From an uncultured Lachnospiraceae bacterium (GTDB taxonomy: Bacteria > Bacillota > Clostridia > Lachnospirales > Lachnospiraceae), in assembly GCA_947653315.1 (NCBI GenBank), contig CANTGP010000153.1, positions 1 through 7,102 of the forward strand: 7,102 bases of DNA, in the 5' to 3' direction. The position numbers were made by a program, and so were the translations under genes. A model generated the notes under the pieces. It was not told where the DNA came from. It saw only the letters and a program-made list of their open reading frames with translations, and did not search any database. The first letter of the stretch is position 1. Each line of letters opens with the position of its first letter. This document shows, one piece after another, positions 1 to 6,320 of the stretch.

Positions 1-239
1 ATCATAAATGCTTCTTCATCTTTTGCCTTAGCATATCCCTCCAGACGTTTTTTCTCCAAATTCTGCTGTTCATCCCGGCGGAAGCCCTGAATCCATTTTC
101 CCAAATTACCATTTACACTATATTTTGCGTCCGTATAATACCAACACCCGCAAGTGCAATCGTCAAAATAAGAAAGATATTTCTTTTCCGGTTTGCTGAT
201 ATACTTCGATTTGATATGCGTTTTACAATGGTGCCGGTA
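1..239 (-). other. Open -1 reading frame overlapping the permease fragment, possible 3' continuation after a frameshift or fusion
   Basis: Read in the -1 frame relative to the permease fragment, there is no stop codon from 239 to the window edge. The translation is protein-like at its distal end: it includes YYTDAKYSVNGNLGKW, then QGFRRDEQQNLEKKR, then EGYAKAKDEEAFM, a charged and probably helical stretch. There is no ATG with a ribosome binding site in this frame near its start, so it would need a frameshift from the permease start or a recombination junction. I do not recognise the family, and the sequence does not resemble what normally follows helix 1 in FtsX permeases. The part upstream of about 140 overlaps the conserved permease frame and is probably chance; the part below about 112, where the permease frame is closed, is the likelier true coding. 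Confidence 0.35.
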
Positions 240-262
240 TCATTTTCAAAAGGCCATGTCAT
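113..262 (-). pseudogene. N-terminal fragment of an FtsX-like ABC transporter permease (broken or fused gene)
   Basis: Seen: an ATG at 262 follows a near-ideal ribosome binding site (AAGGAGGTG at 269-277, 6 bases away) and opens 49 codons starting MTWPFENDTGTIVKR and running into a basic stretch (SANRKRN) and a hydrophobic segment (IFLILTIALAG). Family knowledge: this is how many clostridial FtsX-family permeases begin, with a short cytoplasmic lead, a basic elbow and transmembrane helix 1; full members are several hundred residues. Here the frame stops just after helix 1, so the extracellular domain and remaining helices are absent in this frame. An upstream ATG at 343 would add 27 residues, but the ribosome binding site favours 262. 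The -1 frame is open from 239 to the window edge at 1, suggesting a frameshift or a deletion fusion. The far end lies outside the window. I am fairly sure of the family and unsure of the nature of the break. Confidence 0.55.
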
Positions 263-268
263 CTCTGT

Positions 269-277
269 CACCTCCTT
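269..277 (-). promoter_or_regulatory. Ribosome binding site fixing the permease-fragment start
   Basis: AAGGAGGTG on the minus strand, 6 bases before the ATG at 262, is almost a full anti-Shine-Dalgarno match. It shows that the fragment descends from a well expressed gene and sets the start at 262 rather than at the upstream ATG at 343. Confidence 0.75.
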
Positions 278-292
278 ATTTTTGATAAGGTC

Positions 293-321
293 ATTGTAAA
301 ACGCAAATGTCTGCGAAATGT
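293..321 (-). promoter_or_regulatory. Possible promoter of the permease fragment, with a repeat overlapping its -35 position
   Basis: On the minus strand TACAAT (293-298) matches the -10 consensus at five of six bases. It would place the transcript start about 24 bases before the ATG at 262. The -35 position at the usual 17-base spacing (316-321) reads ACATTT, a poor match, and falls inside a copy of a 10-base repeat. A weak -35 covered by a repeated site is typical of activator-dependent promoters. This is inference from position and motif only. Confidence 0.3.
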
Positions 322-381
322 TACAGAGGCTAAAAAATTTCACTGAAAATCAGGGTAAAATGTTACAACGCCCGGACATTT
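305..381. repeat. Cluster of AAATGT-containing repeats in the divergent intergenic region
   Basis: AAATGT occurs in the plus-strand reading at 305-310, 316-321 and 358-363, and inverted (ACATTT) at 376-381. The copies at 316-325 and 358-367 are identical over ten bases (AAATGTTACA), 42 bp apart, close to four helical turns. The first two copies start 11 bp apart, about one turn and a common half-site spacing for OmpR-family regulators. The same 9-mer AAATGTCTG found at 305-313 recurs at 7091-7099 upstream of the response regulator gene, and AAATGTTACA recurs on the minus strand inside the regulator's 5' end (6980-6989). The role as operator sites is inferred. The region also has a 7-bp inverted repeat, TTCAAAA (380-386) and TTTTGAA (401-407). 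Confidence 0.4.
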
Positions 382-451
382 CAAAAAAACTTATGATACC
401 TTTTGAATGGGTTTCGGGAAAATAACAGGTGATTTTTTGCGGGATGTCCTG

Positions 452-457
452 TATAAT
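452..457 (+). promoter_or_regulatory. -10 element of a probable sigma-A promoter for the chemoreceptor gene
   Basis: A perfect TATAAT lies 29 bases before the chemoreceptor ATG, which would give a 5' leader of roughly 20-25 bases. The region 16-18 bases upstream (about 428-435) has no good TTGACA match. TG sits directly against the hexamer rather than one base away, so it is not a standard extended -10. I looked for a motility sigma-factor (SigD/FliA) promoter pattern and did not see one. Confidence 0.45.
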
Positions 458-486
458 GGGAAGAAACCACCGGAAAGGAGACCGTT

Positions 487-1890
487 ATGGTTTTCATGAA
501 ACCAAAAAAGAAAAACCTGTTATTGTCCATGTCAGAGCTTGCGGAGGAGGATTACGGAAAAAAATCCGCCGAGCTGGAGCAGATGTACCGCCGTCTGCTT
601 AAGGGACGCACACAGTTTGAGGAAGTGATGGCAAATATTTTGGATTCCCTGATGCAGATTAGTTCGCTGGATCTTTCCCTGAACCATTATTCCGAAATTC
701 TTAAGAAGGTGTCGGACAGCGTTTCGGATGCCACCGGATTAATCCATGCGGCTTCGGACGAAGCGGATTCCATCTCCAAGGCGGTATCCGCCCAGCACGA
801 GGAGCTGACCAATACCATTATTGAAATTTCAGAGGAGTCGGGTACCGTTTATCAGCGGATAAACGAAGGGCAGAAGGAACTGACTGCCACTAGGGAACTG
901 TCTGATGACACCATCGGCGTATCAAGGGAAATGCAGCAGGACATGAACCGGCTTTCGGGGATTATCGGCCAAATGAATCAAGTGATTGCCGGAATCAATT
1001 CCATTTCATCACAGACCAATCTCCTTGCGCTGAATGCGTCCATCGAGGCGGCAAGGGCCGGGGATGCGGGAAAAGGTTTTGCGGTTGTTGCCGAGGAAAT
1101 CCGTCAGTTGGCGGATGAAACGCAGAAGCTGACCGCGAGCATGGGATGCTTTGTGGCGGATATACAGACCGCATCTGCCAAAAGCGTGGAAAGTGTGGAC
1201 AATACCATTACGTCGCTGGAGACCGTTACGGGCAAAATCAGCCATGTATGGGAATTAAATGAAGATAACCGGCAGCGTTTGGAGAAAATTACCAACAATA
1301 TTTCCTCTTTGGCAAGTCTCAGTGAGGAAATCAGCAGTTCCATCATTGAATTGGAGTCGCGTTCTTCGGACATTAACGAGCAGTGCGGCGTGCTGCATGC
1401 GGATACCGGGCATTTACGGGAACACAGTAAGAATATTGACGGTATTGCCAAACCGTTGGGGACGATTGAATCCACGCTGGATCAATCCGTCAAAGTGATG
1501 GGCGCCATGACGGAGGATGCTTTTTACAGGCTGGAGGACCGGAACTTTGCCGTTTATATCGGAAAGGCAATTACCGCGCACAAAAATTGGCTGGGAAATT
1601 TGGAGCGCATTGTCAGGGAACGGACAATTCTGCCGCTGCAGATCGACGACAGGAAATGCGGATTCGGTCACTTTTACTATGCGGTAAATCCGACCAGGCC
1701 GGAGGTCTTGAAACTTTGGAAGGAGTTGGGCGAGAAACACAAGAAGTTTCATTCCTACGGAAAACAGGTAATTGACGCCCTGTTTGAGGGGGATTATGAT
1801 AGGGCGGAGAAGGTCTGCCGTGAGGCAGGCCAATACTCCGGAACCCTTATCCGGGATTTGGAATCCATCAAAAAAGTCTTGGACAGTTAA
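487..1890 (+). CDS. Soluble methyl-accepting chemotaxis protein with C-terminal CZB zinc-binding domain
   Basis: A 467-residue cytoplasmic chemoreceptor that would control CheA kinase activity. The start at 487 has AAGGAG at 475-480, 6 bases upstream. No signal peptide or membrane helix is visible. Residues 15-70 are helical and charged. Residues about 70-340 form the long coiled-coil signalling domain, whose hairpin tip is well conserved around residues 172-212 ([20 protein letters not shown], then [15 protein letters not shown]). The C-terminal 120 residues fit a CZB (chemoreceptor zinc-binding) domain: His365 in HKNW, Cys391 in KCGFGHFYY, His418 and His422 in EKHKKFH. The Cys-to-His spacing of 27 and His-x3-His match the three-His/one-Cys zinc site described in DgcZ. 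Family knowledge: CZB proteins sense zinc availability or oxidants such as hypochlorous acid through the Cys-zinc pair. The particular ligand here is inferred. No chemotaxis genes adjoin it. No CheR-docking pentapeptide is evident at the C-terminus (ends KKVLDS). Confidence 0.93.
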   Translation: MVFMKPKKKNLLLSMSELAEEDYGKKSAELEQMYRRLLKGRTQFEEVMANILDSLMQISSLDLSLNHYSEILKKVSDSVSDATGLIHAASDEADSISKAVSAQHEELTNTIIEISEESGTVYQRINEGQKELTATRELSDDTIGVSREMQQDMNRLSGIIGQMNQVIAGINSISSQTNLLALNASIEAARAGDAGKGFAVVAEEIRQLADETQKLTASMGCFVADIQTASAKSVESVDNTITSLETVTGKISHVWELNEDNRQRLEKITNNISSLASLSEEISSSIIELESRSSDINEQCGVLHADTGHLREHSKNIDGIAKPLGTIESTLDQSVKVMGAMTEDAFYRLEDRNFAVYIGKAITAHKNWLGNLERIVRERTILPLQIDDRKCGFGHFYYAVNPTRPEVLKLWKELGEKHKKFHSYGKQVIDALFEGDYDRAEKVCREAGQYSGTLIRDLESIKKVLDS

Positions 1891-1893
1891 CGT

Positions 1894-4374
1894 TTATTCC
1901 GCAGTTTCCATCAGCCGGACGATTTCCCGTTTGGAAACGGCTCTCACCGGTACCGCTGCGGCGAGCAGGCAGGCGGCGACAGCCGCCGCGGCAGCTTCCG
2001 CGGATGCCAAAAACGGCGCAGCCGTAATCTCCCAATTCCCTTTCAGTGCGGCATGAAGGAAGAACGTGCCGGCGCAGCCGAGAATACTGCCGGGCAGGGA
2101 GGCGTAAATACCGTAGTAGGCGCCTTCCCAAAGGCAGGTACAGGACAGGCTCCCGGCACTCATGCCGATGGCGCGCTGGATACCGATTTCCGCCGTTCTT
2201 GTGTGCAGGTTGGCATAAACGGTATTGATGATATTCAGGATGCCGATAAAGGAGAGGAAAAGAACCACGCCCCATGCCAGCAGGCGTGTTTGGGCGAAGC
2301 TCTCCGCAAACTGCCTGTCGGTTTCTTCGTAGGAAATCCATGTAGTGCCGGGAACCCGCCGTGCCAGCGCTTTTACGGTTTGGTCGAAAGAACTGCGGCC
2401 GGTGTCCGGTTTCAGTGTGGGCAGCAGTTCCCGGTAGCTGTCCTCGCCCGTCAGCTCCGGGTAGACCGTATGGTCCACGATAACCTGGACGCCGTTGGTA
2501 AATCCGCCGTTGCCCACGCTTAAGTAGCCGTCATAACCGTCCATGGTGTCCAATACCTGCAGTTCTTTTCCCGCTACGGTAATGGTGCTTCCGGTTTGGA
2601 TTTCGGTGCGGGCAATTTCCGCTCCGTCAAAGACAATCGGGACGGGATTGCGGACGATGCATCCGTCGCCGGATTTTAACCGTTGCAAGTCACTGTCTGT
2701 TATTTTCCCACCGAAATAAGAGTCCCAATAGGCCGCATTTAGCCCGGCCACCTGAAAACTTTCCCCGGCATGGAGGGCAAAGCCTAAGGAAATCCCTTCG
2801 GGCCGGTTCTGTCCGTTGGGAGCGTAGAGGGAAAACTGCATGGCGGCCACGGCAGCCACCCGGCTGTCTTCCTCCATGGCTTTTAAGTCGTCGGCGGAAA
2901 ATCCGGCGGTTTCGTTGATGACGGAATAATCGCCCAAATGATTTCCGGCTTTCCCGGCGGCGTCCAAAAGGGAGACGCTGCCCTGCAGGATGGTATAAAC
3001 CGTAATCCCCATAACAAGGGAAAGGACGGTAACGGCGGTACGTCCCCGGTTCCTTCTTAAGTTCAGCTTTGCGTAATACCGTTCAAAGTTCCGGATGTGT
3101 TTGGCGCTGCGTTTTATCCGCCTTTTGTTTCCGGTCGGTTTTTTGTTCCCTCCGATATCGGAAATGGCGGTTACGGGGGGAACTTTAGCCGCAAAAAGGG
3201 CGGCGGGAAGCGCTGCCGCCAAAGCGGACAGCAGGGTGACGGAAGCGCCTGCCAAAAGATATCCCCATTTGCCGGAGTCGTTTTCCGCGATCAACCGGTT
3301 TAATCCGGTGCGGTCCTGTACCAAAAAGATTTCCGGCGACAGGAGGCTTGTGGCAGCGGACAGGATACTTTTCGCGGACAGGATTCCCATAAAAAGTCCG
3401 ATAGGTATGCCGATGGCGCATAAAAACAGTATTTGGGCGGTTACGAGAAAATATAGCTGTCCTTTCGCGGCTCCGACGGCACGGAGAATGCCGTATTGTC
3501 TTTTCCGTTTGGAAACGGTTATTTTCAGTATATTGAAAATGACAAATCCCGCCGCCGAAAGGAGCAGTGTGCCGACCATGATTCCGGCAGCGGACAGGAG
3601 GGAAAAGCCCTGGCCGGAAAGTTCCGTGTCGGCGGCATCCGTATCGTAGGGAATGCCCATGGCATCCAAATAAACGGTATTGTATACCGTATCCAATTCG
3701 TGGATATGCAAAACGGAAATCAGATCATCCATGGTTGGCTGGAAGGGCACATGGTCTGCGGTACGGATATCGACCTGGTAGTAAAGGTAACGTTCCGGCA
3801 AAAGCGCTTCTGCCGTTCCTTCTCCGGCGATGCCTTGGACAATTCCGGCGGCATATCCCATATAATTGCTTTCGGTTATGCCTGTCAAAGTAAAGTCGGC
3901 GGTATAAGGATGGGAAGTGGTTTCGATTCCGTGCCGGAGCGCTTTCGAGAGGGAAAGGGTAATGGTATCCCCTGTTTTTCCCGAAAATCCCAAAAACTGC
4001 AGGACGTCTTCCGGCAGTGCAAGTTCCATCGGGGCCTGCGGAAGCCTTCCTTCCTTTACTTTCATGAGGGAGGGGCGGGCGGCGAGGGAATCCCCGTGGT
4101 ATTCGGTGATGCCGAGGGTAAGCGTCCGGTTCAGCGGGACGGTTCCGAGGGAGACGGACACCCCTGTGTGGGACAGCCGGTTGTCGTTTTGCAGGGCTTC
4201 CACCTGTCCGGCATTCATTTGGACAAAGGTTGCATATTGGCTGCCGCCGATGGCGGCTGCCTGTTGTTTGCGCATGGCGGACAGCATCCCGGCGGACTGC
4301 CCGATGGCAGCGGTCATTGCGGCGGAGAGTATGACGGCGAATAAAATCAAGAAAGAAGTAACCCGTATTTTCAT
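1894..4374 (-). CDS. Two-domain FtsX/MacB-type ABC transporter permease
   Basis: An 826-residue membrane protein forming the permease partner of the ATPase encoded just upstream. Predicted helices by eye: about 5-24, 258-282, 307-332, 369-395, 444-466, 694-718, 747-773 and 784-809. This gives two repeats of one helix, a large extracellular domain (about 25-257 and 467-693) and a three-helix FtsX core. Each core has the typical coupling segment after its first helix: YGILRAVGA at 294-302 and EIGIQRAIGMS at 729-739. A basic cytoplasmic linker (about 405-440) joins the halves. Family knowledge: such permeases export lipids, peptides or antibiotics, or transmit ATPase motion across the membrane. 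The substrate cannot be read from sequence. The start overlaps the ATPase stop by 4 bp (ATGA), with GGAGGTG inside the ATPase gene, indicating translational coupling. Oddity: helix 1 starts at residue 5, so the usual cytoplasmic elbow before it is almost absent. Local alanine-rich composition at 790-808 belongs to helix 8. The stop lies 3 bp from the convergent chemoreceptor stop. Confidence 0.93.
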   Translation of the reverse strand: MKIRVTSFLILFAVILSAAMTAAIGQSAGMLSAMRKQQAAAIGGSQYATFVQMNAGQVEALQNDNRLSHTGVSVSLGTVPLNRTLTLGITEYHGDSLAARPSLMKVKEGRLPQAPMELALPEDVLQFLGFSGKTGDTITLSLSKALRHGIETTSHPYTADFTLTGITESNYMGYAAGIVQGIAGEGTAEALLPERYLYYQVDIRTADHVPFQPTMDDLISVLHIHELDTVYNTVYLDAMGIPYDTDAADTELSGQGFSLLSAAGIMVGTLLLSAAGFVIFNILKITVSKRKRQYGILRAVGAAKGQLYFLVTAQILFLCAIGIPIGLFMGILSAKSILSAATSLLSPEIFLVQDRTGLNRLIAENDSGKWGYLLAGASVTLLSALAAALPAALFAAKVPPVTAISDIGGNKKPTGNKRRIKRSAKHIRNFERYYAKLNLRRNRGRTAVTVLSLVMGITVYTILQGSVSLLDAAGKAGNHLGDYSVINETAGFSADDLKAMEEDSRVAAVAAMQFSLYAPNGQNRPEGISLGFALHAGESFQVAGLNAAYWDSYFGGKITDSDLQRLKSGDGCIVRNPVPIVFDGAEIARTEIQTGSTITVAGKELQVLDTMDGYDGYLSVGNGGFTNGVQVIVDHTVYPELTGEDSYRELLPTLKPDTGRSSFDQTVKALARRVPGTTWISYEETDRQFAESFAQTRLLAWGVVLFLSFIGILNIINTVYANLHTRTAEIGIQRAIGMSAGSLSCTCLWEGAYYGIYASLPGSILGCAGTFFLHAALKGNWEITAAPFLASAEAAAAAVAACLLAAAVPVRAVSKREIVRLMETAE

Positions 4375-5045
4375 TTGGCATCCACCTCCGAAAGTATTCC
4401 GTCCGAAATTTGATACCGGCGCTCTGCCATCCGTGCAATCCGGTTGTCATGGGTAATGATTACCAGCGTCCTGCCCGTTTTCTTCCAAATATCCGTCAGC
4501 AAATCCATGACTTCGCCGCCGCTTTTACTGTCCAGGTTGCCGGTGGGTTCGTCGGCGAAAATAATATCCGGTTTCGCAACCAGCGCCCGGGCAATGGCGA
4601 CCCGCTGCTGTTGGCCGCCGGACAGTTCATGGGGCAGGTGCGTGATGCGGTCCGCAATACCGAGTAATTCCGCAAGTTCGCGGACATAGGCTTCTTCCGG
4701 CCGCTTATGATCCAAAAGCAGGGGCATCAGGATGTTTTCCCGCGCCGTGAGTACGGGCAGGAGATGGAACTGCTGGAAGATAAACCCGATGTTCCGGCGG
4801 CGGAACGCGGAACGTTCCCTGTCGTTCATCCGGTAAATGTCTTTTCCGTCATAAGACAGACTGCCGGAAGTGGGGGCATCCAAACCGGACAGAAGATGGA
4901 GCAGCGTACTTTTTCCGCTGCCCGACGGGCCCATAATCGACAGAAAATCACCTTGGGCAATTTTAAGGCCGGCATGGTCGAGCGCGGTGATCCGGTTTTC
5001 CCCGCTGCCGTAGACTTTCGATAGTTCTTTTGCTTCAATATGCAT
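4371..5045 (-). CDS. ABC transporter ATP-binding protein, MacB/LolD/FtsE-like
   Basis: A 224-residue ATPase, the normal length for the MacB/LolD/FtsE class that pairs with FtsX-type permeases. All motifs are intact: Walker A GPSGSGKST (39-47), Q-loop glutamine 91 (FQQF), signature LSGGQQQR (141-148), Walker B IIFADEPTGNLD (161-172) with catalytic Glu166, and switch His199 (THD). An aromatic before Walker A (Tyr12 in KVYGSG) fits the A-loop. The start at 5045 follows AGGAGG with 7 bases between. The gene ends in a 4-bp overlap with the permease, so a homodimer of this subunit would power that permease at the cytoplasmic membrane face. It lies 123 bp downstream of the sensor kinase. Family knowledge: ATPases of this class drive export or mechanical work from the membrane. 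The precise substrate is unknown, and antimicrobial peptides or envelope-active compounds are guesses from the two-component context. Confidence 0.96.
   Translation of the reverse strand: MHIEAKELSKVYGSGENRITALDHAGLKIAQGDFLSIMGPSGSGKSTLLHLLSGLDAPTSGSLSYDGKDIYRMNDRERSAFRRRNIGFIFQQFHLLPVLTARENILMPLLLDHKRPEEAYVRELAELLGIADRITHLPHELSGGQQQRVAIARALVAKPDIIFADEPTGNLDSKSGGEVMDLLTDIWKKTGRTLVIITHDNRIARMAERRYQISDGILSEVDAK
4383..4389 (-). promoter_or_regulatory. Ribosome binding site of the permease, inside the ATPase gene
   Basis: GGAGGTG on the minus strand lies 8 bases before the permease ATG at 4374 and within the last codons of the ATPase. It supports this start although it leaves almost no residues before the first membrane helix, and it supports coupled translation of the two subunits. 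Confidence 0.7.
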
Positions 5046-5168
5046 ATCATTTCCTCCTATTCCAACAAGTAATTACAAGCGTTTTGACTGGCATAAGGAG
5101 AGTGTAATGCATAAATCCCAAGAATTTTCCATAGTTTTGAATCCGTATTTGGGTGTTAAGGAGAAGCC
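5046..5168 (-). other. 123-bp gap between the sensor kinase and ATPase genes
   Basis: This AT-rich spacer separates the two tightly packed gene pairs. It holds the ATPase ribosome binding site (AGGAGG at 5053-5058) and an 8-bp palindrome GTAATTAC near 5068-5075. The 8-mer TAAGGAGA appears twice in the plus-strand reading (5094-5101 and 5157-5164). I see no hairpin followed by a T-run and no convincing -35/-10 pair. It may hold a regulated internal promoter for the transporter pair, but that is unproven. Confidence 0.4.
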
Positions 5169-6320
5169 CTAAAAAAGCCGGAAGGAGGCCGACGCCACCG
5201 CTCCTTCCCGGTTACGGAGTTTCAGGCTGCCGCCGTGTTTTTGGCACAGGATAAGGCTGGAGTACAGTCCCATGCCAAAATGTTCCGGGTTTGCGTCCTG
5301 TGTGCCGAACGGCTTGGGTCCGTCGTTTACCAACTGAGCGGGATAACCGTTTCCGTCGTCGGATACGGTCAGCGAAAGAAAGCCTTCCGAAAGCGCAAGG
5401 TCTATGCGGATGCGGCGGCGGGCAAAGCGGGCGGCATTCCCCATCAGGTTTTCCGCCACGGTCAGGAAAAGGGCATGATCCAGCAAAAAGGTATCCGGTC
5501 CAGCCGTTTTGCAATCTTTCCTGCCGTCCGTACAGCTTATGCCCGTACTTATGTTTGTGCTTATGTCCGTCTGCAGTGCGGGAGCCAGGCATTTGGCGGT
5601 TTCGCTTAGTTCCATGCACAGGGCGGAAACGGATACGCGATCCGCCTGTAAAGGCATTTGGCCAAGTTGTTGGATGCTGCCCATTGCTTCCGCATACCGT
5701 TCCAGGCGGAGGGTATAGGTTTCCAGCCGGTGGACGGTCTGGTCATCGCGGATGCCCTGGCGCATCAGCGTTACCGTGCCCTTAAGAACCGTAACGGGGT
5801 TGCGCAGGTTGTGGGAAAAGGCGGCGTTAAGCCGTTTGTATTCTTCCGCCTGCCGCCACAGTTCCCGGTTGGTTTCCAAAAGCCGGACCCGCATGGTTTC
5901 AAAGGCGGCGCAGACCTCCCCGAGTTCGTCCTTTGGCAGTTCGGAACAGGGAATCGAAAAAGTAAGGTCCTGCTGTCGGATCCGTTCGGTTCCCGTCCGG
6001 AGAATGGCAATGGGGCGTTTTAATTTCCAATGGTAAAACAGGGTGGCCGCCATGCCCAAACCGCTGACCGGAAACAGGATGCAGGACAGGAGCCGGATAC
6101 CCGCCAGCAGGCGAAGCAGGCGTTCCTGTCCGGGAGAAGGGGGTGCCAAAGCCGTCACCGTACCGGAAAAGTCGATGGACATGCCGCCGGAAGGGATGGT
6201 ATCCGCAAAGGCGGTACAGACCGCCCAGGTCAATGCCACGAGGAACAGGGAGACGGCAAGGCAGGCAAACGCAAGGAGGAAAAAAGTCTGTTTCAGGTTT
6301 CTGTTTTTTAGCCAACCCAT
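5169..6320 (-). CDS. Membrane sensor histidine kinase with HAMP, HisKA and HATPase domains
   Basis: With the ATG at 6320 this is a 383-residue kinase. Helix 1 is about 12-38 and helix 2 about 73-97, enclosing a short outside loop of about 35 residues. A HAMP-like linker runs about 98-150, with the typical DELGEVC segment. The HisKA H-box is FSHNLRNPVTVLKG with phosphoacceptor His170. The ATPase domain shows the N-box AENLMGNAARFA (Asn291, Asn295), G1 box SDDGNGYP (Asp321) and G2 box FGMGLYSSLILCQKHGG (Gly349, Gly351). It should autophosphorylate and pass phosphate to the regulator encoded immediately upstream, whose gene it overlaps by 13 bp. The start at 6320 is chosen because GGGGGTG lies 9 bases upstream; an in-frame TTG at 6338 would give 389 residues. 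Oddities: Asn instead of Asp/Glu after the H-box His, and a repeat-coded insert at residues 252-263 between the HisKA and ATPase domains. The signal is unknown; an envelope-active compound is inferred from context. Confidence 0.93.
   Translation of the reverse strand: MGWLKNRNLKQTFFLLAFACLAVSLFLVALTWAVCTAFADTIPSGGMSIDFSGTVTALAPPSPGQERLLRLLAGIRLLSCILFPVSGLGMAATLFYHWKLKRPIAILRTGTERIRQQDLTFSIPCSELPKDELGEVCAAFETMRVRLLETNRELWRQAEEYKRLNAAFSHNLRNPVTVLKGTVTLMRQGIRDDQTVHRLETYTLRLERYAEAMGSIQQLGQMPLQADRVSVSALCMELSETAKCLAPALQTDISTNISTGISCTDGRKDCKTAGPDTFLLDHALFLTVAENLMGNAARFARRRIRIDLALSEGFLSLTVSDDGNGYPAQLVNDGPKPFGTQDANPEHFGMGLYSSLILCQKHGGSLKLRNREGAVASASFRLF
5536..5571. repeat. Three tandem 12-bp units inside the sensor kinase gene
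   Basis: In the plus-strand reading the units are CTTATGCCCGTA, CTTATGTTTGTG and CTTATGTCCGTC, adjacent and in phase, sharing the CTTATG core. In the kinase frame (codons at 5532-5567) they encode DIST, NIST and GISC at residues 252-263. The position is a variable linker between the phosphoacceptor and ATPase domains, so a gain or loss of units would keep the frame. Confidence 0.7.

Noticed and set aside
431..440. T-run before the chemoreceptor promoter as a possible terminator
   Set aside because: No stable GC hairpin precedes it and no plus-strand gene ends upstream within the window.
1927..1940. Inverted repeat CCGTTTGGAAACGG, also present at 3505-3518
   Set aside because: Both copies are coding and come from the same short peptide VSKR in the permease; a 2-base loop and no T-run make a terminator or operator unlikely.
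3496..4344. 282-codon plus-strand open frame opposite the permease
   Set aside because: It lies wholly antisense to a well supported permease, has glycine/histidine-rich low-information sequence and no recognisable domain. Long antisense frames are expected opposite GC-rich genes.
3725..4450. 241-codon minus-strand frame overlapping the ATPase-permease junction
   Set aside because: Arginine/proline-rich translation typical of an out-of-frame reading; both overlapping genes have intact motifs in other frames.
5065..5101. TTGACT-like -35 in the plus-strand reading of the kinase-ATPase spacer
   Set aside because: No -10 hexamer at a usual distance, and the downstream plus strand has only antisense frames.
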